64,000 nucleotides of DNA, taken from contig CM060849.1 of assembly GCA_030737835.1 (NCBI GenBank), forward strand, positions 13,349,716 to 13,413,715. Reading direction: 5' to 3'. The position numbers and the translations under genes were made by a program. The stretch's first letter is position 1; each line of letters opens with the position of its first letter. The stretch is from Acorus gramineus. Taxonomy: Eukaryota > Streptophyta > Magnoliopsida > Acorales > Acoraceae. Of the stretch, positions 23,801-35,368 are shown piece by piece. Below the pieces are notes generated by a model, which was not told where the DNA came from, searched no databases, and worked only from the letters and a program-made list of their open reading frames with translations.

Positions 23801-23821
23801 GATTCGATGGATTTCATGTAA
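17843..23821 (+). CDS. Group I bZIP transcription factor (VIP1/RF2-like)
   Basis: This is a nuclear DNA-binding factor. Exons are 17843-18465, 18884-19016, 21981-22065 and 23580-23821, all with GT/AG and consistent phase, giving 360 residues. The basic region holds [12 protein letters not shown] at 212-223. Lys220 replaces the usual Arg, the hallmark of plant group I bZIPs. Leucines 230, 237, 244, 251, 258 and 265 form a perfect heptad zipper. Three HxRxxS motifs (H48-S53, H122-S127, H162-S167) match the phospho-sites reported in VIP1 for 14-3-3 binding, so phosphorylation-controlled cytoplasm-to-nucleus movement is likely. The N-terminal exon is very GC-rich with Gly, Ala and Pro runs. The C-terminal tail is rich in Gln, His and Ser. 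Intron 2 (about 3 kb) holds a SINE and a MITE. Relatives act in osmosensing, vascular and gibberellin-linked control. The exact orthologue (VIP1, bZIP18/52, RF2a/b) is not resolved. Confidence 0.93.
19554..19567. repeat. Poly-G tract in bZIP intron 2
   Basis: A run of 13 G or close to it sits in otherwise AT-rich intron DNA. A tRNA-like minus-strand segment (GGGTTTGAGGCGCACC) lies next to it and may be a decayed SINE. Confidence 0.6.
20637..20739 (+). mobile_element. tRNA-derived SINE in bZIP intron 2
   Basis: It aligns end to end with the SINE at 6689: GCGAAC start, CCCACCTCTTTGAAAGAGG stem, GGATCAAATCC B box, GGGGAGCACC, then 19 A. The B box is better preserved here than in the first copy. 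No clear TSD was found. Confidence 0.8.
21311..21480. mobile_element. Tourist-like MITE in bZIP intron 2, TTA duplication
   Basis: The left end GGGGCCGTTTGG and right-end complement GGGGCTGTTTG are inverted repeats. TTA flanks the element on both sides (21308-21310, 21481-21483). The 170-bp body shares AAGCTATTATAGA and AACGTAATAATGAG with the longer copies at 24640 and 25800, so this is a deleted family member. Confidence 0.85.
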
Positions 23822-24639
23822 AACCCGATGATCTCACCTCTCAGAGTGCTTAACTGAGCGCAAATACCGACTGGTGAGTCGGAAAGCGAGGTAACCCAAC
23901 AAAATTCATGTACATTGTTTATATCTGCATTGCTATGCTACTCATGTTAACAGTATTTGTTTAGTGTAAGCTATTTGTGTTGTTAATTTATATATCTGTA
24001 TTAAACAGAAGTGTTACAGAATAGCATGTTTATTATATAAAATATAAGTTTGGGTGAGATTTCTTGACCGAAATCATAGATGAATCAAACTAGGGGTTGT
24101 TTTTACAGTTCAAATTTTACATGCTTTGTTTGATGAAATTGTATTATTATTATTTTTTTATGAAATTGTGCATTCAATTCATTGGAGTATATTCTTTGCA
24201 TGTATATGTTTCAAAGCCTGGACCGTAAACAGAGTTGTAAATAAGGATTGTTTATCCATCAAAATATGCTCTCTTATTAATAGAAGAATAGTAGGTGGGT
24301 TATTGCTTGTATGAAGGTTGATATTTTCTATTTTCTGTAGTTACATGTTGTCCCCTACGTAATTATTTTTTAAAGGTCCATAGTTGCCTTGAAAAAATAT
24401 TAATTTATAAAAAATTCTAGGTTTTAATCACTAAAAAATTAGATTTAGGTGCATTGCTAATCTTATGTTTTTTTTTTCTAACCCAGTATGTACTAGGTTA
24501 GGCTAGTACATAACAAAAAATATGCTTTCAATTCAATCAGAGTATATATTTATTTTTTGTATTTTCTCAAAAAAATTTTTTTTTTTTTTTTTTTATAGTT
24601 ATGCACTTTATTAGACATATAACGATTGTATGAACCTTA
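23822..24639. other. bZIP 3'UTR and downstream AT-rich DNA
   Basis: The 3'UTR follows the TAA at 23819-23821. AT-rich repeats with GTATATTCTTTGCATGTATA-type words begin near 24125. No gene is seen. Confidence 0.4.
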
Positions 24640-25067
24640 AGCTTTTATTTGGATAGCTACATAAGCTATTATAGAATAGATAACCATTCCAATATAAGTA
24701 AAATATAAGTCATTTTTTTGTTTGATTGTGTTTTTAGTTATTCTTATTGAAAAATGTAATAATAAGGTTTTTGTTGTTTGGTTGAAAATGAAGAATGAAT
24801 GGTGAATAAGAGTTTATAAAAAGATAAAAGAATTGATTTGACACGTATGTTCCTTAATTTAATAAAGGTGATAACAGATGATCTGACATGTGATTCTTTT
24901 ATATCACTAGAATAGATTGAGTGTAATAACACATTTTCTATACTGGTTTATTCTCACCTATTCTGATATAACTATATTCCTTTATTCCTTGTAAACAAAC
25001 AGCTTTTTTTGTTTTATTCTCCTGTATTCCTCTTTATTCCTCTCCTATTCTCCCATCTAAACGGGGG
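24640..25067. mobile_element. Tourist-like MITE, longer family member
   Basis: It has degenerate ends (AGCTTTTATTTGGATA at the left, CATCTAAACGGGGG at the right) and TTA on both sides (24637-24639, 25068-25070). The body includes AAGCTATTATAGAATAGATA and ATGTAATAATAAGG, shared with the other copies. No ORF. Confidence 0.7.
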
Positions 25068-25799
25068 TTAATTTTTTTCAAAACATATATTAAGATTATA
25101 AAAGCGACAAGAGGAATAACTATCCCCTAACATTTTCATTAGAATTACGTTTGACTTGAAAAGATATCTAGTTTATAAAAAGTCTATAAAGTACAATATA
25201 ATCTAGAAGATGTTTGATTAAAAACTTTTGAAGCAAATTTTATATAGGATTCAAACATATTCCCATGTGCATGGCATGTGCGATCAACTAATTAACTTGA
25301 ATGACACACTATAGTACTACGAGCTGATTAAGAAATCTAGCTATGTTTCTTGTTTAATAATACAAAAAAAGAGGTCACTTCCCCAGGTTTGAATTTGAGG
25401 CATGAGCTTTTCATAATATGATTTTGAACTGACAAAAAAAAATGTAATTTTAGCTCTTCAAAGATGAATTTCTACGCATTGTTAACAGATAATGTTACAT
25501 ACAACCTCAAATGCAATCTTGTGAACAATATGCATATGTTTTAATTTTTTTTTTAAATAGTAAATCTCATCTCATGAGATATATACGTTGATGAAAAGTA
25601 AATGTGTATTGTTTCATTTCGTATTGAATTGACATACTTTTAGAAAGCGTAAATTTTTTTTAACAAGGTACATATTTAAAAAGATATATCTCGCTCAATG
25701 GTTAAAATGTTACTTTCAAAGTTTCAATCCTGTTTGTAGCCTCATTAGAAAGGATGTCTAACTAGTCCCCTACCATCCCCCCTTAACTAACGACGTTTC

Positions 25800-26155
25800 T
25801 TCAATGATGATCAAACGATTTATGACTATTTTAGTATAAATAAAGATAAATTGATTTTGTGCTTGGTTGTGTTTTAAATTATTTCAATTGAAAAACGTAA
25901 TAATAAAGTTTTTGTTGTTTGAATAATATATGAATAAAATATGGATACAGATTTATAAAAGATAAAAAAATGATGACAGTTGATTTATAAGAGGTGATGA
26001 CAGTTGATTTGATAGTGACCCACATATTCTTTTAGTTTGAATAACCTAGAATAACTTAATTCTAATAGGTGGATAGAATCCATATACCACTTTATACTAG
26101 TTAATTCTGACATACAGATTCTCATTTATTCCAGTTATCCAAACAACCATAATGA
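25800..26155. mobile_element. Tourist-like MITE, degenerate copy
   Basis: It shares AACGTAATAATAAAG, TTTTTGTTGTTTGAATAA and the terminal TTATCCAAACAACC with the copy at 24640. The start is not clear. Confidence 0.5.
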
Positions 26156-27995
26156 AATTATTTCAACTAATTTCAATTTATACCAGGCTTATTCTCTAAC
26201 CAAACATGGGCCAAAAGTAAATAAAGAAAATTTGTAATGAAAATGAATTTCATCACACTGTTTGAATTAACATGAATACTTATTCTCATTTGAAAACTGT
26301 CACGCCATCTTATGAGGAATGTTAGGCTGGAAAAATCAAGATATAAATTTCAGTTTAACAATGATGGTGAAAAGTACAGAATGGACAACTAGTCATTTGA
26401 AAAATATCCGTTTTACTTTCATGAGACATGGTAATTGAATTCTTGACAAAATTTATTTTTCTTTTTTGAATATGACAGTCAAGGAAGGGGTTCTATTCAT
26501 AATTCATTGTGTATGCAATGTTCATCCATCAATGCTGCTTAACTGGCTTGTGTGTGTATATATACACACACAATATATACATATATATCTACACACACAC
26601 CTTGGTGGACGGAGATCAATATATATGGGGACTGCAGGGAGAGCTATAAACGGTTCTGTGTAACAACGCCCGAGTAGATATGGTGGAACAAGCCTCACTT
26701 AAGCAGAAAACAACAACATTCCTTGTCCGGTCCACTTCATTTCGTCCAATAAAATTGAGAATATAAGAATTCCCCCGAGTCTTGATCTCACTCTTTCTTG
26801 ACTGCCCAATTTATCTAGAAACTCTAGGAAGGGAAGCAATCATGCTATGATACTGAACCACATCTCGGCGAGTTGGTAAAATACCCCCTCTTCATCGAGG
26901 GGTCATGCCCTGCTGATAAGAGAAGATATGACCAAAAAAATAATAATCCGGCCATGGTTTTCCTAGAAAAGCTGGACAACACTTCAATTGATGGTTATGA
27001 AGTTCAGACAAGAAACTAATGTTATTCCCTGAAATCAGCACCTCAGAGTTTGTTAGCACTGGTATTATATGACTGCAAGTCGTGAAATAAAGAAAGGTTG
27101 GTGGATTAACTTGGATGTAATCTCTATTCACCATGATCCAGAGATTTTCCCAGACCCTCAAAAGTTTTTGATCCACCAAGATTTGATATAAGCTAAATCA
27201 TATATATTTGAGTCATCTAGTGCGCGCTTTTAATATCTTCACATAAATAACATAATTACCTTTCTCATGTGCAGAAACCACCAAAATCTTTCACTTTCTT
27301 GGGATTTGGTAGTGAACCTTGAATGTGCCAGGACATAACCTCGCTAAATTAGAAATCTCATCTGGTCTGCAAATACAAGAAATAAATATATAAGAATAAC
27401 AGAATATATACATAAATTCTAGATCATAATAGGGTCCTCTGATTGCAAGTGGAGACATCTAAAACTGACCACTCTGTTCGAATGGCCGCTGTAGATGATT
27501 CTAAATATAATGTCCAGAGGAAATAGAAAGATGGTTGCAGAGGACTTTCAATTTAAATAAATACAGTTCCATAGAGATCATGCACTTAATTTACACAAAC
27601 TACCAGTCACTTTTCTAGAGAAAGCAGCAGAAAACGTGAACATATACCCTTCCTAATAAAATGAATCATTAGGAAAGTATTCACATGATGGAAGATGGCA
27701 CAATAACTTAGCTAATTAGTAGCTAAAATAACATTCGACTGCATGATCGAACATTGTTATGCCATTACCTTGACTGAAAGTTCTAAAGAACAAGCGCATA
27801 TGCTACGCTAATAAAATCAGTGCACACTAACACCATAAAGAATATAGCAAAGGTGCAGATATTGCCAAGATATGAAAACTTGAAAAGATACAAATTAAAC
27901 AACAACAGCAGCAGCAGCATAGCGAATCAGTCTCTCACTACAACAGACCAACGGCGAATTTAGGAGGAGGTGGAGGTTCAGAATCCCAAATGCGG
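26156..27995. other. Intergenic and decarboxylase 3' region
   Basis: A TG/AC microsatellite lies at 26551-26600. A tRNA-like segment (GGCGAGTTGGTAAAATAC) near 26870 may be another SINE remnant. The decarboxylase 3'UTR lies below 27996. No other gene is supported. Confidence 0.4.
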
Positions 27996-30900
27996 TCACT
28001 TGTGAAGTTTACAAGCACAGTTGTCCACTCCTATATCTGCCGAAATGCACGGAGTCCGAATTTTGCCATCCTGGAACCAGCTTGAGCGCTTCAGAATTAG
28101 CTCATCCACGAAATCATCAAGCTTCCCAATGGTGATATTTGGCATCACAATAGCATGGGCAATATTGCCCTCGCACGCAAGTTGCCATCGACGTACAAAG
28201 TCATCATCTTTCGGACGCTCGAACACAACAGTGCTGCTCAACTCATTAAGCATAGCTCCGATCCCAGCTGCTTGGAGGCGGTCTTTCAAGTAGTGTGCAT
28301 TTCTCAGGCACTTCTGGACTTCTTTTTGGAAGCCTCGATATCCTTTTCGGTTCAAAGTGTACCACAGGAAAATTGGGGCATGTCCATTTCGGCTGCCCAT
28401 GATAGTGGCATCCCTGGAAGCGAGATATTCTACATTTCTTGAGAGTGCATTGATGTGCTCCAACCTTGTTATCTGCACTCCACATGGCATAGGACATCCC
28501 ACGAACTTGTGACCGGAGACGCTAACACTTCCAATAGGTTTCTTGAAAGTGACTTTTGGCGCCTGACACACATAATGTTCGAAAAGTATCAAATAATAAT
28601 CTTGAACAAGTCATACAAAAAAAAATTGAATAGGGTAACGTGAAATAATTCAAGCTATGAAGATTGGTCACTGATATATCATGAGAACTTGGAGACATAA
28701 CAAGTTTGAATACTCACACGTTTTACAAAAGGCATCATGAGGCCAAATAAAGCACCATCACAATGAATGTAGAACCGGTCATGTTTAAATCCTGTTTCTT
28801 CAAGTGTTTTTATGACCAAATCAAGATCATCAACTGCTCCTTTAACCGTTGTACCTGAGGTGTGAAAACAGTAGGTGAGTCAAGAATTAGTTTTAAATGG
28901 ATATTACAATTGGAAAAGAAATGCGGGGAGGACATATACCAATGTTGACATTGATAATGGCAGGTTTCTCCTTGTTCTGCAGAAGTTTATTCCTGAAGTC
29001 TGAACAATCAATCTCACCAGACATCAGGGTATCAACTTTTATGCATTCCATTCTGTACATCCTTGCTGCTTTGAAGACAGAGTAATGGGACTCTCGAGAG
29101 GCATACAGAATTCCATCAGGGAAAACCTCCCTCCTGCAATACCAAATGTAAACAGAGATAAGAGTACTCTGAGGCAATGCAAAGTTGACAAAACAAAAAG
29201 AACTGGAAGGATACAAACCCAACAAGTATGCCGTGCAGATTGCCTTCAGTACCACAGTTTGTGATATACCCCCAATACTCATTCTTCTCAAGCTCCCAAA
29301 GACGGGCAAACCAGTCTAAAACACCCACTTCAAATTGTCTGGAATGGACACCATAATTACTCTCAATAAAGGGATCACCAAGATTGTTTATCGAGAAATG
29401 TTGCAACTGTGCTAAGGCTCCATAATCAAAATCCAGATTATACGGATAACCTGTAACAAAATTTATATTGAAAAAACATAAGAGCAGACCAAAATTTCGG
29501 ATACTAAATGCCATCGGCGTCATATCATTGAAAAGATGAAGTAGGTTTTAGAGGCAATTGACGAGGTTTTACTTTTACATAGAAATACATGGGAACATAG
29601 ATAAATGGGTGGTGTGTGCTGAAACTACCAATGATCATAAGATGCAGAATAAACTTCATAAGTTGAATTTGTCAGCTAGGGAGACCTGTTCCATACTCTC
29701 TGCAAACTCATTTACATTTTATATGGTCAGACACTGTACAATCCAGGCTACTAAACTGTGGTATTGCTTACAAGTCGAATAATTTATATGCATGACAAGG
29801 TACTTAAACCAACACAATTTATTCAGCCCATCTTTTAATAAATAAATTGTTGACTTCAAATAGCCTATTACAGACATAGTTTGCTATCCAAGATCATTGC
29901 CATCATGATTTTATATTTTTATTATCTTCAATATTACTACTAAGTAATTATGATCATTTTTGAGAGAAAGTAATAATGATCTTGCATTAAAGAGTACATT
30001 AATTTCCAAGGATCCATTTTTCCAAACAGTTGAAACACTATATACACGCATGATGCATCCACAAAGACATACAATCACACAGACAAATCTTTGAACAATT
30101 TCTACAAATTAAAATAAACATGTTATCCAAAAAAAGATACAACAAATCTGCATACTCATCTTTGAACCATCTCCTCTTTGGGCTTTTTGGCTATCTCAGA
30201 ACCTCTTTAGGGGTACTCCGCTTTATGAGGAGAATGTTTGGGAGATGGTTATTCGGTTCATCTCTGACTAGGGCAGGCATTGCGCAGGGGCAAGTAAAGT
30301 TATGTTTGTATGGGATAGACTCTTCATCGAGGAGTAGTTTGGTATGGGGTTTTGAGTTTCCAAGAAGTCCCGCAGTAGTGATCTCTTCTCCTAACAGACA
30401 CCCTATTTTTTATTTTTGTTTTGTTTTGAGGCTCCACCCTTTCTATTGTATGCTTTGGGCACTCTCCCTTTTCTAATGAATTGAGGCGATCTGCCTACCA
30501 TTTCCATCAAACACACACACACACACACACTCTTTATGATACGTGCACAGTGTAATAGATAAAATACACTATGTGCAGGTGGTTGTGAGAAGGGTGACTA
30601 TTAGGAGTTAAAAGGAGATGTTTGTAATTCTATACATGAGTGTAGATTCTGTTCTTTTATGATGAATGAAAGAACTTTTCTACTTTAGGCTTCTCGGTTT
30701 GTGGGAAGGTACCCATCCCCTTGAAGTGGGCAACACCAAAAATGCTTGACCATCCTTGATGAGGGCATTATCTTTGACTATATTCAGAAATACACACATA
30801 ACAACACCCCTTTCCAACATCCCTTCATATTTTATTTACATACTAATGTAGATGCTATATGGATATGATCAATAAATGGAACTATTTTACTTAAGACTTC

Positions 30901-32247
30901 TCGGCTCATGAGAGGGTATCCGTCCCTTCGAAGTGGGAGGGCATTGTCTTTGTTATATCTAAAACATGCACATAACAACACCCCTTCCAATACCCATTCT
31001 CCTCCTCAATGATATACACCCACCTCCACTTTCTCACCACTGCCAAACCCGATTCACTAACCAGTAACACAAACAACTTCACACTAAAAGTCTAAAATGC
31101 ACTTCCATGTAATCTATGTATAAAAAAACAACCCTCAGCCCCGTTTGGAATCACTTAAAAGAGGTGATTCCGTTTTTAATTAAGCAAAAAGCTAAAAAGT
31201 GTTGTAAAAAAGGCTGACTTAATTAAAAAGTTACTTTCAGCTTTTAGTGCAAAAAAATTGCTTTTTAAAAAGCGTAAAAAATGCACTTTCTAAGAATCAA
31301 GTCGATTTAAGCCACTTTATTTAAAATCTTATTTTTCAAACATGTTTTCAAACGGACTACACCAAATCAAAAAGAGCTTTGTTACACGCAGTCGCGGGGA
31401 CAGCCCTGCTTGAAGTCTACATACCTCGATAGCTATCCAACAAGATATATATATCATTACAAATTTTTTAAATTTTCTATAAATGGATCCACTCAATTCT
31501 TCAAGAAAAATATAAACATTTTTCATATAATATATACTAGATAACATTTACAATTTTTTTTTTAAAAAATCTAATCACTAACGTAATGCACTGCACGCAA
31601 GTCAGTAAATGGGGCTGTATCCAACATTTTCCAATCTAGGCTTGGAGGCCAGACTCGGTAGAAATCTTTTCTACCCGGGTCCTTTGGTTTTTGTTGTTTT
31701 TTCTTTATATGTTTTTTCTTTTATTCCTCTCATGGCCTTTTTGATATTGTCTATTTTTATAATGGTTATTGAAATAGAAATAGAAATGCCTACAATTCCC
31801 CTCAAAAAAACATTTTCCAACCCAAAACAAACCAAAAGGCAGCCACATTTACAAAACACCAAAACCCAAATCCACAAAGAACCACATAAAAACCTCATCT
31901 TCCCAAACCAAAACCAAAGGCATCCGCAATTCATTCATACCTAGGTGGTGCTTGGTCCTCTCGGCGAGTGACTTCCTGTACCGGGCGAGGACCCCCGCCA
32001 TGTACGCCTCCCTCTCCCCTGTCACCTCGTCGTCCGCATCCGGCTCCGTCACCTCCAGGCACGTCGTGTGCACGTTCCTCCCCAAAACGATCTCCCTCTT
32101 CGGCTTCTCCTCCTCGATCGGAAGGTCCTCCTCCGCCAGCAATGATTCCGGGTTGATCAGCTCCTCCGGCAGCGGCTCCGGCTTCCCATTCGACTCCCCT
32201 CCGGCGACGACGCCTGCGACGGTGACAAATCCGACGCTCCCCACCAT
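27996..32247 (-). CDS. SDC: Serine decarboxylase (PLP-dependent, group II), SDC1-type
   Basis: It converts serine to ethanolamine, feeding choline and phosphatidylethanolamine synthesis in plants. Exons on the minus strand are 32247-31941, 29450-29219, 29133-28940, 28854-28718 and 28562-27996, all GT/AG with matching phases, for 478 residues. That is close to the Arabidopsis enzyme's length of about 482. The variable N-terminus precedes the conserved core from about residue 52. The core contains [30 protein letters not shown] and HCDGALFG. The PLP-binding lysine is K309 in SVSGHKFVG. The C-terminus ends CKLHK. Such proteins are often annotated as histidine decarboxylase by homology to bacterial enzymes. 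In plants the close relatives tested prefer serine. Intron 1 (2.5 kb) holds a LINE fragment, a local duplication and a MITE. All key residues are intact. Confidence 0.95.
30165..30530 (+). mobile_element. LINE 3'-end fragment in decarboxylase intron 1
   Basis: The plus strand reads [15 protein letters not shown] followed by [11 protein letters not shown], the usual C-terminal tail of plant LINE ORF2. A 3'UTR follows, ending in CCATTTCCATC and an AC microsatellite (30511-30530) in place of poly(A). It lies antisense to the host gene. Confidence 0.65.
30671..31010. repeat. Local direct duplication, offset about 212 bp
   Basis: Two diverged copies share GGCTTCTCGG or GACTTCTCGG, a following CCTTGAAGTGGG or CTTCGAAGTGGG, GAGGGCATT and ACATAACAACACCCC in the same order. 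They start near 30671 and 30882. The unit is unclassified and lies in decarboxylase intron 1. Confidence 0.65.
31138..31357. mobile_element. Tourist-like MITE in decarboxylase intron 1
   Basis: It starts GCCCCGTTTGGAA and ends TTTTCAAACGGACT. The interior matches the copy at 16838 (AAGCTAAAAAGTGTTG, then CCACTTTATTTAAAATC). No exact 3-bp duplication is kept. Confidence 0.65.
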
Positions 32248-32423
32248 CTCTGTTTCAAAAACAACGAAAAAACCGCATCAAAAAGTGAATTTGGTGTGGA
32301 TTTGAAAGTCTTGGATCGAAAACAATGAATCCGACATGAATTACCGAATGAGAAAATTTTTTGTTTTTTTTTAGAGTGAGAGGTGGAGAGAGAAAATAGG
32401 AGGCGAAAATGGTGGCGGCGGAG

Positions 32424-32432
32424 GTTTTTATA
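32424..32432 (-). promoter_or_regulatory. TATA box of the serine decarboxylase gene
   Basis: TATAAAAAC reads on the minus strand about 180 bp upstream of the ATG at 32247. A GA/CT repeat at 32441-32457 lies just upstream of it, as in many plant core promoters. Confidence 0.6.
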
Positions 32433-32457
32433 GATCTTCAGAGAGAGAGAGAGAGAG

Positions 32458-34227
32458 TCCATTGTAAGAACGGTCAGGATTGTCTGATTGGATGGAATCC
32501 ACGCAACACGGAACGGTATAGACGGCGGGCCACTCTATCCCCACCCTCTAATTTTATTTATCCCACCATCTAATTAAATCCACCACTCTGAATATTTGTT
32601 ATTTCTAAACCCACCAATCTATATATTCAAATCATAAAAAAATTTAAACCCACCGATCTCATAATTTCACATGTTTTCACTCTCTTCCCCTCTCCTGGCT
32701 GATTTACCCTTGCCCCCGTTCGAGCTTCCTCTCCGTCGCCAACTTCCCTTCAACATCTCGATAAATATCTCTGTTATCTTGGTCGACCACAAAGCTAGGT
32801 TTCTTCTTTGACTTGGACAGAGAGAGAGAGGGAGAGAGAGAGGGAGTTTTCACTTCTTTATATTGACAAAAGCAACTCAAAACCGTCCAAACCTAGCCTC
32901 CGACGGTGGCGGCTAAGCCACCCAAAACCCTAACCCAAAGAGGCTCTGCAAGACCATCTTCATTTCTTGCATCGTCACCATCTCCTCTGATCCCTCCGGT
33001 CACAACCCTGCTCCTTCACCGTCTATCGCGTCATCTGCCCCGCCCATCCGATGCTCACTCAAAGCCCCCGCATCGTTGCCTCCTCCTCCTTCCCCCTCAG
33101 AGGGCACACCAAGGACATCCTTGGCGTGGTCGTCGCCCTCCTTCGATGTCATCCGCCACGATCTACCTCGCTTGGTTGCTTGTCGCCCACGACCGTTACG
33201 ATGACGGGGATCTCTCTGATTAAGATATGATGAAATCATGACCCCAACGAAACATTTAGTACTTTTAGGATCCTGATAGAAATCACCACGACTGCCAAAT
33301 AAGGGCATGAGGGAAAATAGTGAGGGTTAGGGTGGGGTTGAGGGATGAGCTTCCAGGACTTTGGCGACGGTGGTAGCCTCCAATGTTGGCTCAGTGGAAT
33401 AATGAATTTCAAATCAATAGATGTGCTTTTTTTCTTAGTTGGGGGGTTAGTGAAATAGTGGGTGGGGATAGAGCTGCCCACATATGGCTTATGATTAGCT
33501 TGATCTGTTTTTGGATTTTTTTTAGGATTAGGTCCCTCTGGATTTCATTATTATTATTTAGTATTTACTAAGAGACCGTTTGGTAACTCGTTTGAACTTG
33601 ATTTTGCTTTTGCATAAATTAAAAGAGACATTATCGTGTAGAGGGTGATTCGGGTAGTCGGATCTATCCACTCCACTTCCTCCAACGGATACCGCTAGGT
33701 TGCCGACAATCCTCCTCCTCGAGCGTCATGAAAATGGGGTGGGGGTGACCTGCAGAAGACGGTAGTCGGATGGGAGCAGCCCATGCAAACCGTCCACCAT
33801 CGTGCCTGCACTCGGCGTGGGCGTGTTGAAGATGTGCAAAGGCGGTTTTGCTGCCTCCGCCTCTTCAACAACGGCATGTTTCCGTTGTTGGAGGAGTGCC
33901 GTTGTTGGAGGAACATAATTTGGAGAGGTCGGGATCGAATAATGAGACACGGTGCAATTGTTGGTCCTCGTTCTCTACCTCCATCGACCCACTGTCCGCT
34001 GCATCTCGCCTTCGCCTTGGGTGGGGTGTGTCATTTATTGGATGTGAGGGAGTGAAAAATTCAAGGGGTGGATTCTGCATTGTCTTGGAAAAACATAAAT
34101 ATCTATTTTTTTTTATTTTATGAATGGGGTTGGGTTATAATTTATCGGGGTGGGAATATGGCTTCTTTTTTATTTTTAGTCATTCCGTCAAACGTATGTT
34201 CATATACCGTTAATTTGTGAAACATGA
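32458..34227. other. Degenerate GC-rich patches upstream of the foldback
   Basis: Two GC-rich patches (about 32690-33215 and 33650-34060) resemble coding DNA but have no convincing product. One short string, LRGHTKDILGV near 33096, is WD40-like. They may be captured or decayed gene pieces. A truncated MITE end (GACCGTTTGGTAAC) lies near 33574. No intact gene. Confidence 0.3.
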
Positions 34228-34880
34228 TTTTATTTTTAAGTCCCTATAAACTATGTTATTTAGTGATTAGTCCCTCTATTTTTCATATTTTATTTTAAGT
34301 CCTTGATTTCAAATGCTTTTTTTCTTATTAGTCCATGAACTAAAATGAAAACATGTGTAATATGAGTTTTGAACTGTAAAAATAACCAAATCTAACATTT
34401 TTCTAAGGAAAATGATATGTCTAGCCTTTTGTGCAACCCCAATTAAATAAATCAAATTTATAATCAAAATCTATTTAAGAATCACATAGATGTACCAAAA
34501 ACTACGTCATCATAGTGTATGATGCAAATTTTTTTATCATTTTTTCAACTAAAAAAAATCATCAATGTATCTCAATATATATTTCAATTTATATAACAAC
34601 ATGAAGTTCAATGGAAGAGTTCATGATTTTTTTTTTAAAAAAAATGATATGCATTGCAATTGGGGTTACACGAGAGGCTGGACATATCATTTTTCTTTGG
34701 AAAATGTTAAACTCGATCATTTTTACAGTTCAAAGATTAAGACTACACATGTTTTCATTTTTCTCTATGGACTAATAAGAAAAAATCATTTGAAATTAGG
34801 GACTTAAAATGAAATATGAAGAAGAGAGGGATTGATTATTGAATAACATAGTTTACAAGGATTTAAAAGTAAAATCTTAA
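34228..34880. mobile_element. Large foldback (inverted-repeat) element
   Basis: A left arm of about 220 bp (34228-34445) is matched by its reverse complement at about 34655-34880. Shared blocks include AAACTATGTTATT, TTCTTATTAGTCCAT, AATGAAAACATGTGTA, GAACTGTAAAAAT and AAATGATATGTC(T/C)AGCC. The spacer is about 210 bp. There is no ORF. Pairing may extend further outward (a TAGTCATT block near 34176 and its complement near 34913). Long inverted arms suggest a Mutator-like or foldback element; no TSD was found. Confidence 0.8.
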
Positions 34881-34896
34881 AATATATTTATAAGGG

Positions 34897-35140
34897 GATC
34901 AAAAATGGAAATGACTAGATCAATATCCATTTAATAAGTATTAATTTTTAATTTTTAAATAAGTAAATGTGAGTAATTATTAAACATATGGATGATCAAA
35001 AACGAAAATGATTAGATCAACATCCTTTAATAAGTATAATAAGTACTAAAAGTAATAAATCTTAAAATACATTTTTGTTGTACCTAATCTGATTCTAATA
35101 TGAAATCTTAAATTTTAGAAATATAAATACAAGTAACTAC
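34897..35140. repeat. Short direct duplication next to the foldback
   Basis: GATCAAAAATGGAAATGACT at 34897 recurs as GATCAAAAACGAAAATGATT at 34994. Both are followed by TAGATCAA, ATCC and TTTAATAAGTAT. Confidence 0.6.
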
Positions 35141-35334
35141 TAAAAAATTTCATGAGTCAAAATAGGAAATAAAAAAGCTGGTTTCCTAAATAGTAATAAG
35201 TACATCATTTGCGAGAGGTCATCGCGATCGATCTCCCAAACATATAAAGATCCTCCAAATGGACCAAATTCCCAAAATTTCCGAAGAACAAAATCATTTG
35301 CGCATAACGGTTTCTTCTCCTCTCCCATCAAAAA

Positions 35335-35356
35335 AACCCTAACCCTAACCCTAACA
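35335..35356 (+). promoter_or_regulatory. Telobox cluster (three CCCTAA units) before the zinc-finger gene
   Basis: AAACCCTAACCCTAACCC and one further unit lie 13 bp upstream of the ATG at 35369. Teloboxes in plant 5' ends are linked to genes active in dividing cells. The tract is too short to be an interstitial telomere. Confidence 0.7.
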
Positions 35357-35368
35357 AATCCTTCCCCA

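Noticed and set aside
26551-26600. Symmetric TGTGTATATATACACA tract as a hairpin or CRISPR-like repeat
   Set aside because: It is a TG/TA/AC microsatellite. Plant nuclear DNA has no CRISPR arrays, and no spaced repeats are present.
26862-26930. Possible tRNA gene
   Set aside because: Only one arm looks tRNA-like, the B box is missing and no cloverleaf closes. At best it is a SINE remnant.
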